Positions 1 through 8,025 of a DNA stretch of 29,920 nt are shown here, in pieces (within the stretch, counting starts at the first letter, position 1; the number at the start of each line of letters is the position of its first letter). The stretch lies in the NCBI GenBank assembly GCA_945910925.1, contig CAMDZX010000003.1, positions 1-29,920 on the forward strand, given 5' to 3'. Position numbers and translations under genes: made by a program. The stretch comes from an uncultured bacterium (lineage in GTDB: Bacteria; Cyanobacteriota; Vampirovibrionia; Gastranaerophilales; Gastranaerophilaceae). Below the pieces are notes generated by a model. That model was given only the letters and a program-made list of their open reading frames with translations, did not search any database and was not told the DNA's origin.

Positions 1-9
1 AGATGAGGA

Positions 10-158
10 ATGCCTAAACAGCCTTTACAAAAAAAGACTCATCATATCCGATTATTGGTCGGGAAGCAACAGTCGTAGGGGGGCGTACAAAAAAAGCTTA
101 TAAACGTGGCGGAGTAGAAGAAGCTCGTGAACGTATTATAGAAGAATCCAGCGGTTCT
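10..158 (+). other. Probable out-of-frame 5' end of the following gene
   Basis: The frame of the next gene stays open upstream of its only possible start (TTG at 159) back to a stop at 15-17, with no ATG, GTG or TTG in between. Translation of 18-158 looks coding and aligns loosely with the N-terminal part of the related protein at 25585-27078: an Arg-Thr pair, then Glu-x(3)-Glu followed by Ser/Thr-Gly-Ser/Thr-Leu. An ATG at 10-12 lies one frame off. Adding one base between about 13 and 36, for example in the A7 run at 29-35, would join this ATG to the gene. Either a sequencing error or a real frameshift would explain it. The upstream flank is outside the window. Confidence 0.5.
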
Positions 159-1502
159 TTGGTTTGGCTTGGCGGTGTAAAGCTTTTCAATTGGCTCGGT
201 GATAAAGCCATAGGAAAAGTTTTGAATGTTGCAAAGGGAAATGATGGCAAACGGCTTAATTCAGGATTGGATGTGGGTCAGGATGCTCTGAGAAAACCGC
301 TTAATAATTTTGTTAATAACAGATTATATAATCCGAAGAATTTATCTGAAAAAACAATTTCTATGCTGAAATTCGGAAAAGTTGCAGCAAGTATTATTGC
401 CGCAAACTATATAATAGGATTTGTTGTTCCGCCTTTGAACCACAAACTTACGGATTATTTTAAGAAAAAAGATGAAGCACATATACTTCCGCATGTATCT
501 AGTATTGATGCAACCGAAGCTAAAACAAGATTTGAAAATTTCAAGGCAAAAGTTACAACCAACGAAACCAATAACCAAAGTGCAAATCCGGCATTTAAGG
601 GTGGCTTAAACACTTTCACAAACTTTATAGAAAATACAAATACGGGTCAATTACTCTCAACAGACTTGGGTGTCCTTGGCGGACGTTCTTTACATGCCCG
701 TAAGAAGGAGGAGAAAACCGAAATAATAGTACGTGACGGCGGTTCTATTTATTTCTATATGTTTGCACAAGATCATGTTCGTGCAGGGCTTAATAAACTT
801 GAATCAGGACGTTGGACAAGGCTTGACCCTAATTCAACAAACATTCTCCATAATCATTTGGCAGGCATGTTTACAGAACCTGCTTCAACTATGTCGCTTG
901 ATGAATTTAAGCAAAGAGTTTATGGAAATACATCATCTACTGTTGATGTTGACAGATTTTTCGGTGAAAAGGGTGAAGTTATTACGCTTGAACAATTTAA
1001 TAATATAGAAAAGAACCCTGAACTCCAAGCAAAAGCAGCTAAAATGTCTACAATACAACCAAAACAATTGGAAAACGGCGTATTATCCCGTGCGCAGGTT
1101 GTAGGTGTTTATCAAGGCGGAGAACTTAATTCTCCCGACCTTATAAAACCTGTACACGAGTTATTTACGGATGGTGCTTCGTCTGATCCGAATAAGTTTG
1201 TATCACATAAAAAACTTGAAAAACTAAATCAAAGAATGAAGGAATATGTTGATGATGTTTGCAAAGCTGCTGAGAAAAATGGCGGTGTAGTTGATATGAA
1301 ATTACTCAAAAAGATGAAAAACAAAAACATGTTGTATAATGGTATAAACTTCGCCGCAGGCTTTACTGTTGCAGCATTATTCCTCTCAAAATTTATTCCT
1401 GATTTACAATACTGGATTACTAAAAAAACAACAGGTGTTGATGCATTCCCGGGAACACATGATTATTCCAAAGATAAAAAAGCCGTTAATGTTTCTGCGT
1501 AA
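159..1502 (+). CDS. Membrane protein of unknown family (5' end uncertain)
   Basis: I do not recognise a named family. The visible 447-residue product has a hydrophobic segment at about residues 71-92, a long polar region, and a second hydrophobic segment at about 394-412. A short motif follows at about 420-438: ITxKxTG, then FxG, then DY(S/T)K. The same motif after a hydrophobic segment occurs in the protein at 25585-27078, so the two are probably distant paralogues. The TTG at 159 has no ribosome binding site and is unlikely to be the true start; coding-like sequence continues upstream (see the preceding entry). The last 17 bp overlap the convergent tRNA nucleotidyltransferase gene. Function unknown; a two-pass membrane protein is inferred from hydrophobicity only. 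Confidence 0.75.
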   Translation: MVWLGGVKLFNWLGDKAIGKVLNVAKGNDGKRLNSGLDVGQDALRKPLNNFVNNRLYNPKNLSEKTISMLKFGKVAASIIAANYIIGFVVPPLNHKLTDYFKKKDEAHILPHVSSIDATEAKTRFENFKAKVTTNETNNQSANPAFKGGLNTFTNFIENTNTGQLLSTDLGVLGGRSLHARKKEEKTEIIVRDGGSIYFYMFAQDHVRAGLNKLESGRWTRLDPNSTNILHNHLAGMFTEPASTMSLDEFKQRVYGNTSSTVDVDRFFGEKGEVITLEQFNNIEKNPELQAKAAKMSTIQPKQLENGVLSRAQVVGVYQGGELNSPDLIKPVHELFTDGASSDPNKFVSHKKLEKLNQRMKEYVDDVCKAAEKNGGVVDMKLLKKMKNKNMLYNGINFAAGFTVAALFLSKFIPDLQYWITKKTTGVDAFPGTHDYSKDKKAVNVSA

Positions 1503-2571
1503 AGAAATTCTTGGCAGTTTCAAGTTCGTTAATCTCCGGGTTTTTAAGTTTTTCTTTTAAAACGTATTCAAAGCATTCGGAATACTTTATTGACGGTTTT
1601 ATTCCCATATTTTGCAAGTCTTTTCCGGTTATGGTCAGTTTTATCTTGCTCAATTTATTAAAATATGTAGTAACCTTATTCTCATTTTCCGTTATTGCAT
1701 ATAAAAGCAAACTCTCTTTTTCGGAATTGGTAAATTCTGTGTATATTTCATAATCATTCTCAAGCGGAAGTTGTTTTAGCCGTTTGTAGTCAGCAATGAT
1801 TTTAGCCTCTTTTTTGGTTAATGGCAGTACGGAAATATCCATCCAACCAAGATATACAAGCCAAATATTTTCAACAGGATATTTGGTTACTAGTTTTTGT
1901 ATATTATAATCAGGTCTTGTTATATCGGATGTTGTTAACAGTTTATAAATTTTTTCATCAAAAAAGCTTTCAAACGCTTCTTGTGAATTAAGGTTAAAAG
2001 TTTCAATTAATTCTTTTTTTATCCGTTTGTAGCTCATATCGTAGTTGATATTTTTAAGATATTCCGCCTGTAAATGTTTTGTATGCTCATCCTCTTTAAA
2101 TCCGAATCTTACGGAAAACTTCAAGGCTCGGATTATCCTTGTCGGGTCGTCAATAAAACTCTTGTCATGAAGAACTCGTATCGTTCCCGATTTTATATCT
2201 TTTACACCTCCGAGATAATCAATTATTTCTCCGCTTTCCAAAGATTTAGCGAGCGTGTTTATTGTAAAATCTCTCCGTAATACATCTTTTTTTAGCGAAC
2301 AGCCTATTTCTGTTACAACAGGAAGATGTCCCGGTTTTGGATATATTTCGTTACGTGTTGATGCAAGGTCTATTTCCTTGTCTTGTAATTTTATTTTTAC
2401 CGTTCCAAAAGCATCATTAACTTGTAATACTTCGGCATCTTTTATTGTTTGAGCGAACTCTATTGCATTCCCAACAAAAGTAATATCCACATCAAAAGAG
2501 TCTTTGCCAAGAATCATATCTCTGACAATACCGCCAATGTAGTACAGATTTTTATGTTTAAGTTCTCTCAT
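1486..2571 (-). CDS. cca: tRNA nucleotidyltransferase / poly(A) polymerase family (CCA-adding type)
   Basis: Class II nucleotidyltransferase that adds C and/or A to tRNA 3' ends in the cytoplasm. Visible motifs in order: GGIVRD near residue 13 (helical turn holding the nucleotide), DVDIT near 27 (the Asp-x-Asp metal site), RRDFTIN near 100, and DDPTRIIRALKF near 141 (family motif). The C-terminal half is helical and diverged. At 361 residues it is shorter than many bacterial CCA enzymes. No HD phosphohydrolase domain is evident. Some lineages split C- and A-addition between two such proteins, and the sequence alone does not tell which activity this one has. It starts 10 bp after the uridine-kinase-like gene and is probably cotranscribed. 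Its end overlaps the convergent gene at 159-1502. Confidence 0.85.
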   Translation of the reverse strand: MRELKHKNLYYIGGIVRDMILGKDSFDVDITFVGNAIEFAQTIKDAEVLQVNDAFGTVKIKLQDKEIDLASTRNEIYPKPGHLPVVTEIGCSLKKDVLRRDFTINTLAKSLESGEIIDYLGGVKDIKSGTIRVLHDKSFIDDPTRIIRALKFSVRFGFKEDEHTKHLQAEYLKNINYDMSYKRIKKELIETFNLNSQEAFESFFDEKIYKLLTTSDITRPDYNIQKLVTKYPVENIWLVYLGWMDISVLPLTKKEAKIIADYKRLKQLPLENDYEIYTEFTNSEKESLLLYAITENENKVTTYFNKLSKIKLTITGKDLQNMGIKPSIKYSECFEYVLKEKLKNPEINELETAKNFFTQKH

Positions 2572-2581
2572 TTTGACGAAA

Positions 2582-3421
2582 TTATCCGCCTATTATATCG
2601 GAAAGCTTTTTAAACATTTTATCCGTAATTTGTTGTATATATTCCTGAGTAACCATACCATTAATAATACAATCAGCGATTTGGTATGTTGGTCTGATAT
2701 ATTGTTGAGCGGTTCTGTTAACATCCTTGAATTGTAAGTCGGCAGCTTCGCCTGTTTTTCCTCTTGAAATTGCTCTTTTGTACCATCTCTCTTTTATAAC
2801 ATTCAGCGGAGTAAATACGTATACTTTTACATCCATGATATCTCTGACTTCTTCGTTAAGAACATATAATCCTTCGGTTAAAATGACTTTTGCAGGGGTC
2901 TTAATATCTCCGTTCGGATGGGATTCACAGGTTTTGAAGTCATATTTAGGAGATACAACGGATTTTCCCTGTTTCAATTCTATTAAATGGTTTCGCATTA
3001 GTCTTAAATCAATAGCATCAGGGGTATCGAAACTAAAGCCTGATTTAAACAGTTCTTCGTAGCTTCCTGCTTCTTGAAGTTCTCTTGAGGTATCTTTGTA
3101 ATAATCATCACATCTGATAACTGTATAAATATCATCCCTGTTATCTTTCACAATAGCTTTTATTGTGTTGTCTACAAATACGGTTTTACCTGATGCACTT
3201 TCCCCCGTTATACCGATAAGAAACGTTCTCTTTTTCTCTTGAACAACCTTTCGGGCAATATTCATAATAAAATTGTCCTTAACCTTCAAGAACAGAGGTT
3301 GTCTTTCTTGTTTATCCTCCTCCAGAATCTCTTTAAAGCCCTCAACAATTCGAGATATCAGTTCCATATCTAAACGACTTGAGTAAAAATTGTAATTAGT
3401 TAATTCTAACGTTTCCATCAT
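2582..3421 (-). CDS. Uridine kinase / phosphoribulokinase family protein
   Basis: P-loop kinase of the uridine kinase type, which would phosphorylate uridine or cytidine in the salvage pathway. Motifs: Walker A GESASGKT near residue 73, a CDDYYKD block like the DxYYKD of Udk, FDTPDAID near 131 (Udk has FDxPDAFD), KYDFKT near 159, and TEGLYVL near 182. About 65 residues precede the P-loop, longer than in classical Udk of about 210 residues, so substrate choice is uncertain. Two ATGs in tandem (3416-3421) can start it and no strong ribosome binding site is visible. A weak minus-strand promoter can be drawn upstream (TTTACT, 17 bp, TATACG). It leads the tRNA nucleotidyltransferase gene by 10 bp. 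Confidence 0.75.
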   Translation of the reverse strand: MMETLELTNYNFYSSRLDMELISRIVEGFKEILEEDKQERQPLFLKVKDNFIMNIARKVVQEKKRTFLIGITGESASGKTVFVDNTIKAIVKDNRDDIYTVIRCDDYYKDTSRELQEAGSYEELFKSGFSFDTPDAIDLRLMRNHLIELKQGKSVVSPKYDFKTCESHPNGDIKTPAKVILTEGLYVLNEEVRDIMDVKVYVFTPLNVIKERWYKRAISRGKTGEAADLQFKDVNRTAQQYIRPTYQIADCIINGMVTQEYIQQITDKMFKKLSDIIGG

Positions 3422-3731
3422 AATCTACACCATATTCCCGTATATATTAGTTATATTTTACAGTAAACTTAAAAAAAATACCCGATTTGTTATCTTTTGT
3501 TACGTTTTGTCAAAACACCCGATATTATTGGGGATTAAACAATTTTTAATTTGTTGGTTCACACTCATTATACAGTATTTTGACCTCTATTTCAATAAGT
3601 CATGGCAATAATATATTTTGCTACTTATGTTATAAAAAATTTACCTAATGTAACATTACGTTACAAAAAGGCAATTTTTTTGTAAAAAATAACTTTATAT
3701 AAATGTAAGGTTTATTTTGAAAGGTTAGTTT
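3422..3731. promoter_or_regulatory. Divergent intergenic region with two inverted repeats
   Basis: This 310-bp AT-rich gap separates divergent genes. It holds a tight inverted repeat GTTTTG-T-CAAAAC at 3504-3516 and another, TGTAAC-N5-GTTACA, at 3649-3665, about 65 bp before the small gene at 3732. Both have operator geometry, but no regulator can be named. No gene or tRNA was found here. Confidence 0.4.
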
Positions 3732-3971
3732 ATGCAAGGAATACCATCATATTATCGTGCTGATGATTTGTTATTAAACGCACTATATGACGAAGGCTCA
3801 AGGATATGCGGAAATCGCCCGTATACGAAAGCCCCTGATTTTCCTGCGGATTCTTTCGATAAATCCTCAAAAAAAGATTTGGTTAAAAAAGGCTTAACAA
3901 TAGGCGGAATTTTGACGGCAGTAGGGGTTGCTGCTGCTTGTGCTTGGAAATTCCTCAGGAAAAAGCCATAA
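3732..3971 (+). CDS. Small C-terminally anchored membrane protein, unknown function
   Basis: A 79-residue protein with a polar N-terminal two thirds, a Lys-rich stretch near 46-53, then one hydrophobic segment (about 54-73, rich in Gly and Ala) and a final RKKP tail. This is the layout of a tail-anchored protein with its N-terminus in the cytoplasm. The ATG at 3732 follows GAAAGG at a suitable distance, and a strong terminator lies 36 bp after the stop, so it is probably a single-gene transcript. No family recognised. The short inverted repeat at 3649-3665 upstream may regulate it (inference). Confidence 0.65.
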   Translation: MQGIPSYYRADDLLLNALYDEGSRICGNRPYTKAPDFPADSFDKSSKKDLVKKGLTIGGILTAVGVAAACAWKFLRKKP

Positions 3972-4006
3972 AGATTTGATATAATTTAAGTGTTAGTGTG
4001 TTTTAT

Positions 4007-4030
4007 AGCTGCGGAAAACCGCAGCTTTTT
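4007..4030 (+). terminator. Rho-independent terminator
   Basis: A perfect 8-bp stem (AGCTGCGG paired with CCGCAGCT) closes an AAAA loop and is followed by TTTT. It ends the transcript of the small membrane protein gene. Confidence 0.85.
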
Positions 4031-4110
4031 AATTGTGGATATTGAAAGGGAAGAAGTTGTGATTTGTAGTTTATGTAAATTTGTGGTTAAATTAGTATGG
4101 TGAGGCTTTT

Positions 4111-5319
4111 ATGAAAGAATTTAATTTAAAAAATGGTATAAAATCCGTATACAAACAAAACAAGAATACGCCCAGAATGGCGTTTACTTTTAATGTTGCA
4201 ATTACAGAACCTGAAAAACTGGCAGGTACGTATTCTTTAATGAATCGTCTGCTTTTGCAGGGTACAAAGAAATATTCAAATACAGAGCTTGCAAAACTTT
4301 TGGATGAAAATGCAATTGAGTTATGTACGGATATGAAGCTTGATTATCTTCGTTTTCGCTTTGTTTGCCTGAATGATGATTTCGAGCTTGCGATGAATAT
4401 TCTGGATGATATTATAAAAAATTCTACTTTTGATGAGTTTGATAAAGAGAAAGAAAAAATGCGCGGGGAAATTGTTGCAGAGTTGGATTCTGCAAGAACA
4501 AAGGTCTCGGATGCGTTTATCAAAACTATTTATGAAAACCATTATTATGGCAACACTTATACAAAGATGCTTGAGAATTTGGATAGTATTACAAAAGAAG
4601 ATGTTATTAATTCTTATAAAAATATTTTAAAAACAGGTAAAAAGATAACGGCAACCGTTGGAAGTCTTGATTTTGATGCAGTTGAACCGTTACTCGATAA
4701 TACTGTCGGAAGTCTTGATAATTCTTCTGTTGAGGAAAGTAAAGTTGTTAAGCCTCAGCTTACTGAGTTTAAAAGGTCGGATGTGATAAAAGAAGATGCT
4801 AATCAGGCGCAAATATATCAAGGTTGGTTAGTTCCTAATTTTAAATCTGATGATTATCCTGTCTTGGCAGTAATAAATACAATTCTTGGGGCAAGCGGAC
4901 TTTCTTCAAGATTGTTCTTGGAGCTCCGTGATAAAAAAGGGCTTGCATATACGGTTCGTACTTCTTGTGAATCACACTTGGAATGTGCAGTCTTTAGTAT
5001 TTATATTGCAACAGAACCGAAAAATATTGATGTATCTCTTGCAGGATTTAAAGAGGAGATTGATAAAATTAAAACAATATTGGTTTCTGATGAAGAATTA
5101 ACAAATGCCAAAAACAATATTATCGGCAAACAACAGTTTATAACGGAAACTAATTCTCAGCAATCTACGGGACTTGCTTATTATGGAATTATGGATTTAG
5201 GGTTTGATTATCAGTCAAAAGTCATAGAAAAAATAAAATCCGTTACTCCTCAGCAGCTTATTGAATGTGCGAATAAGTATTTTACTGATAGAACGGTTAT
5301 TACGGTGTTACATCCATGA
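4111..5319 (+). CDS. M16-family peptidase-like protein lacking the zinc site (R/Y-type subunit)
   Basis: Insulinase/mitochondrial processing peptidase fold with two homologous halves. In active members the first half carries HxxEH; here the aligned site is Y41-S-L-M44-N45, just before LLLQGT, so no zinc ligands remain. The second half keeps the partner signature, SSRLFLELRDKKGLAY, with Arg273 and Tyr280 at the R/Y pair positions. Known heterodimeric M16B peptidases combine one HxxEH chain with one R/Y chain, so this is probably the non-catalytic subunit of such a pair. No catalytic partner is in the window. No signal peptide is visible. The ATG at 4111 follows GTGAGG. Its stop codon overlaps the start of the uracil-DNA glycosylase gene (ATGA), so the two are translationally coupled. 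Confidence 0.85.
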   Translation: MKEFNLKNGIKSVYKQNKNTPRMAFTFNVAITEPEKLAGTYSLMNRLLLQGTKKYSNTELAKLLDENAIELCTDMKLDYLRFRFVCLNDDFELAMNILDDIIKNSTFDEFDKEKEKMRGEIVAELDSARTKVSDAFIKTIYENHYYGNTYTKMLENLDSITKEDVINSYKNILKTGKKITATVGSLDFDAVEPLLDNTVGSLDNSSVEESKVVKPQLTEFKRSDVIKEDANQAQIYQGWLVPNFKSDDYPVLAVINTILGASGLSSRLFLELRDKKGLAYTVRTSCESHLECAVFSIYIATEPKNIDVSLAGFKEEIDKIKTILVSDEELTNAKNNIIGKQQFITETNSQQSTGLAYYGIMDLGFDYQSKVIEKIKSVTPQQLIECANKYFTDRTVITVLHP

Positions 5320-5906
5320 AGAAATCCGAAAAGTTAGAAAAATTAAAACAGACTTGTCTTAATTGTCAAGCGTGCGTACTTGGTACAACACGTAATAATA
5401 TAGTGTTTTCTGACGGCAATCCTGATACCGCAAAGGCAATTCTGATAGGCGAAGCGCCCGGAGCCAATGAAGATATGACAGGGACTCCTTTTGTAGGACG
5501 TGCAGGAAAGCTCTTGAATGAATTTCTTGAAAAAGCAGGTATAAGCCGTAAAGAGGATTTGTATATAATTAATACGGTAAAATGCCGACCGCCTGAAAAT
5601 CGTGTTCCGACAAACGAAGAAAAGGCAGAATGTGTTAAATATCTGAATGAACAAATAAATATAGTTAACCCAAAGCTGCTTATTTTTTGTGGTTCTACGG
5701 CATTACAATCTTTTTATGATAAAAAAGTTCCTATATCAAAAATCAGAGGTACTTGGCTTGATGTTACCGTAGAAGGAAACACCTACAAAGCGATGCCGAT
5801 ATTTCACCCATCATATCTTTTGAGAAATCATTCTCTTGAACCAGGTAAACCAAGAGCGTTGATGATGGAAGATTTAGAGAAAATTTCAGAATTAATTCAC
5901 AGATAG
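5316..5906 (+). CDS. Uracil-DNA glycosylase, family 4 (iron-sulfur)
   Basis: Removes uracil from DNA as the first step of base excision repair. Motif A is GEAPGANED (about residues 46-54), followed by TPFVGRAGKLL. NTVKCRPPENR lies at 86-96 and the HPSYLLR active-site motif at 164-170. Four cysteines (C14, C17, C90, C106) sit where family 4 enzymes bind a 4Fe-4S cluster. The length of 196 residues is normal. It overlaps the M16-like gene by 4 bp. A 7-bp hairpin without a T-run follows at 5960-5977. Confidence 0.93.
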   Translation: MKKSEKLEKLKQTCLNCQACVLGTTRNNIVFSDGNPDTAKAILIGEAPGANEDMTGTPFVGRAGKLLNEFLEKAGISRKEDLYIINTVKCRPPENRVPTNEEKAECVKYLNEQINIVNPKLLIFCGSTALQSFYDKKVPISKIRGTWLDVTVEGNTYKAMPIFHPSYLLRNHSLEPGKPRALMMEDLEKISELIHR

Positions 5907-5932
5907 AAAGTTGTTGTCGTAAAGGGTTAAAG

Positions 5933-5948
5933 GTGACTGAGTGACTAA
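5933..5948 (+). repeat. Octamer repeat array (2 units, plus orientation)
   Basis: Two direct 8-bp units, GTGACTGA and GTGACTAA, of the GTNAC-plus-3 repeat found in five other gaps of this window. It is preceded by AAAGGGTTAAAG and followed by GGGAGG. Confidence 0.6.
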
Positions 5949-5959
5949 GGGAGGATTTT

Positions 5960-5977
5960 GGTGCAAAAAATTGCACC
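5960..5977. other. Perfect short hairpin
   Basis: GGTGCAA and TTGCACC form a perfect 7-bp stem around an AAAA loop. No T-run follows on the plus strand. It may protect the 3' end of the glycosylase mRNA; otherwise its role is unknown. Confidence 0.5.
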
Positions 5978-6027
5978 CGCACTACGCACTGTTTAAATTT
6001 TTAATGTAACTAAATATTAAGATGGAT

Positions 6028-6054
6028 TTGACAAGGCTGAAATCCTGTTATAAT
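6028..6054 (+). promoter_or_regulatory. Sigma-70-type promoter
   Basis: TTGACA at 6028-6033 and TATAAT at 6049-6054 with a short 15-bp spacer, compensated by a TG one base before the -10 box (extended -10). It would give a leader of about 95 nt ahead of the gene at 6155. The leader has tandem TATGA units at about 6060-6080 and two copies of GCAAATTTATA. Confidence 0.65.
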
Positions 6055-6154
6055 GCCCTATATGATATGATATGATGTGATGGGACGGGGCAAATTTATA
6101 TAATTTCTTGTTTTATTAATAATATAGCAAATTTATAGAATAGGAGATTTATAC

Positions 6155-7459
6155 ATGGGTAAGAATTTAATCAATATGGCAGAAACCGCCGCTAAAGGTT
6201 TAGAAAAATCTATGTTGGGTGGTGTAAAAAAAGAAAGTGCCGTAAAGGCTTTAAAAGAAGTTGCCGAAGAAGGCAGCCGTCAGGTGAGTGAGTTATCTCA
6301 GACTGTTTCTTCTCAATCTGCAAGAATTACAACCTTGAGTGATGAGGTAAGAACTGCTCAACAACAATTGAATAATGCAAATGCAAGTTTAAATTATGCC
6401 CAAACAGAATTAGCGACAAAAAATAAAGCTCTGACAGAAACAACGGAACAACTGACGAAAACTAAGTCGGATTTAGCTGAGGCTAAGAATATTAAAAAAG
6501 GTGAAACAGTATTAGAAGACGGTAGTGTTCAAGAAATTAAGGTAAATAAAAACGGAACACGAATGAAAAAGATTAAAGCTGCAAACGGGAATTTGAAATC
6601 CGTAGAGGTTGAGCAGCTTGATGGCTCAAAACGATATACGGAATACGATACTTTATCAGGAAAACCTGTTAGTACAAAAACGAATACCACAGGCGAAGAA
6701 GTAAATATTGAATATGATTTGTCAGGAAAAACAGCAAAGGTTTCATCAAAAGCCGAGCCAAAACCGGAATTGCTAAAACGTACTAAAGAAGGCTCAAAAA
6801 TTGTTGAAGAATTTTCTGACGGGTCAAAAGTTATAAGGTCTCAGGTCGCTCCTGGTAAATCACAATTAGAAAAATTTGATAAATCAGGTAAGTTAGTTGA
6901 AAAATATCAAGAAAATGTTAAAGGAGATGCTACTGATAGTTTGCATGTACTATATAAAGATAATCAAGAGGTTATTACACGAACCTGGAAAGGTCCTACT
7001 TTTGAGAACACAAGAGTAAAAACAATATCAACAAATGAATTTGGTGAAAAATTTGTGTCTGAATCTAAGTTTACATGTAATGAAGGAGAAGTTGTTTACA
7101 GACCAACAAAAACGGATATGATGGGGAATATCACTAATGGTGAATCGGTTGCAACATATAATTTGCCTGAAAATGCCGATGGGTTCCGTGTAAAAACCGT
7201 AAAAACTGAGTATGATATAGTGAATAATTTTATTCCTTTCTCTCAAATAAAAAAAGATACTGTAATAGCAAAAAATGGTTCGAGACTGGAACGATTGTAT
7301 GATAATAGTGGTAGGTTATCGCAATCTCTCGCATATGATGAGAAAGGTACAGGTAATTCTTATATAAAAGATAAGTTTAGATTCTCCGCAAGAGGTTATG
7401 GAAATGAACCTCTTGAGTATTTGCCAGATATGACTACACATGTACAAGGTTTGTTCTAA
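6155..7459 (+). CDS. Coiled-coil protein with YD-like beta repeats, unknown function
   Basis: A 434-residue protein in two parts. Residues about 35-112 form a heptad-like coiled coil rich in Gln, Thr, Asn and Ala. From about 116 to the end come irregular units of roughly 20-25 residues with the pattern DG or (Y/F)D-x-SGK followed by alternating polar and hydrophobic residues: LEDGS, EYDTLSGK, EYDLSGK, KFDKSGK and LYDNSGR. These resemble YD/Rhs-type or MORN-like beta hairpins, but I cannot assign either family firmly. There is no signal peptide or membrane segment, so it is cytoplasmic or exported by an unknown route. Start: ATG at 6155 with AGGAGA upstream. It has its own promoter (6028-6054) and terminator (7494-7525), so it is a monocistronic unit. 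Confidence 0.75.
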   Translation: MGKNLINMAETAAKGLEKSMLGGVKKESAVKALKEVAEEGSRQVSELSQTVSSQSARITTLSDEVRTAQQQLNNANASLNYAQTELATKNKALTETTEQLTKTKSDLAEAKNIKKGETVLEDGSVQEIKVNKNGTRMKKIKAANGNLKSVEVEQLDGSKRYTEYDTLSGKPVSTKTNTTGEEVNIEYDLSGKTAKVSSKAEPKPELLKRTKEGSKIVEEFSDGSKVIRSQVAPGKSQLEKFDKSGKLVEKYQENVKGDATDSLHVLYKDNQEVITRTWKGPTFENTRVKTISTNEFGEKFVSESKFTCNEGEVVYRPTKTDMMGNITNGESVATYNLPENADGFRVKTVKTEYDIVNNFIPFSQIKKDTVIAKNGSRLERLYDNSGRLSQSLAYDEKGTGNSYIKDKFRFSARGYGNEPLEYLPDMTTHVQGLF

Positions 7460-7493
7460 TATAATAAGAACAATGCGAATAATTTGAATTATT

Positions 7494-7525
7494 TAACGGG
7501 TGAGATATTTTTGTTTCACCCGTTA
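7494..7525 (+). terminator. Terminator-like hairpin after the coiled-coil gene
   Basis: A perfect 10-bp stem (TAACGGGTGA with TCACCCGTTA) closes a 12-nt loop. The downstream T-run is weak (GTATTTTG). Confidence 0.65.
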
Positions 7526-7538
7526 GTATTTTGTAGTT

Positions 7539-7594
7539 GTAGATAATATCTTGAAAGTCAAGACATTATCTACGGCTCTGTTTTACTAAACAGA
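7539..7594. repeat. Two further hairpins in tandem
   Basis: 7539-7573 is a near-perfect inverted repeat with 16-bp arms, one A-C mismatch and a 3-base loop (AAG). 7577-7594 has a 7-bp stem (TCTGTTT with AAACAGA) and loop TACT. With the terminator at 7494-7525 they give three stem-loops in 100 bp. The 305-bp gap 7460-7764 otherwise holds the octamer array at 7613 and the promoter at 7707; no gene was found. Confidence 0.55.
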
Positions 7595-7612
7595 CAATGA
7601 AATTATCATTTC

Positions 7613-7652
7613 TCAATCACTCAGTAACTCTGTCACTCTGTTACTCTTTTGC
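7613..7652 (-). repeat. Octamer repeat array (about 4 units, minus orientation)
   Basis: Plus-strand units are TCAATCAC, TCAGTAAC, TCTGTCAC and TCTGTTAC, in exact 8-bp register, then a degenerate end. Read on the minus strand this is the GTNAC repeat with AGA or TGA linkers. TTTATCCC and TTTACCC motifs follow directly. Confidence 0.65.
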
Positions 7653-7706
7653 CCCCCATTTATCCCTTCATTTACCCTACCTTAACAAAAATTTACCTCA
7701 AGGGGG

Positions 7707-7735
7707 TTAACAAATATATAAACATGTTTTATAAT
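7707..7735 (+). promoter_or_regulatory. Sigma-70-type promoter
   Basis: TTAACA (7707-7712), 17-bp spacer, TATAAT (7730-7735). It is placed to transcribe the 62-residue gene at 7765 with a leader of about 23 nt. Confidence 0.7.
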
Positions 7736-7764
7736 ATATATATAGCTATCACAGGATTATTGAT

Positions 7765-7953
7765 ATGGATATTTCAAGTATATTAAACGCAGAAATGGCA
7801 AGTCAGATACAAATGATGAAGTTGGATGTTCTTTCTTCCGCATTGGAGGAGATTGAATCTGCTGCCGTTAATGTTGCGGAGACAGGTGACCCTGCATATA
7901 TTTTAGAACTAAGCCCTATGGCTCTTGCAATGTTTAACCAATCGTCTAAGTAA
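7765..7953 (+). CDS. Small helical protein, unknown function
   Basis: A 62-residue acidic protein, predicted mostly helical, beginning MDISSILNAEM and ending FNQSSK. It has no membrane segment, signal peptide or cysteine. The N-terminal region is faintly like the YjfB family of small proteins, but the typical C-terminal signature is absent, so I do not assign it. A good promoter and an AGGA site precede the ATG, which supports a real gene. The Hsp20-like gene follows after 72 bp. Confidence 0.6.
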   Translation: MDISSILNAEMASQIQMMKLDVLSSALEEIESAAVNVAETGDPAYILELSPMALAMFNQSSK

Positions 7954-8025
7954 ATTGCCTAATCGGACAATTTTCTTTCTTATGTTTTTTCTATAATATT
8001 TATTCAAATAAGAAAGGAGATTTGT

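Noticed and set aside
3650..3664. NtcA-type site (GTA-N8-TAC)
   Set aside because: The half sites are 9 bp apart instead of 8, and the better description is a TGTAAC/GTTACA repeat.
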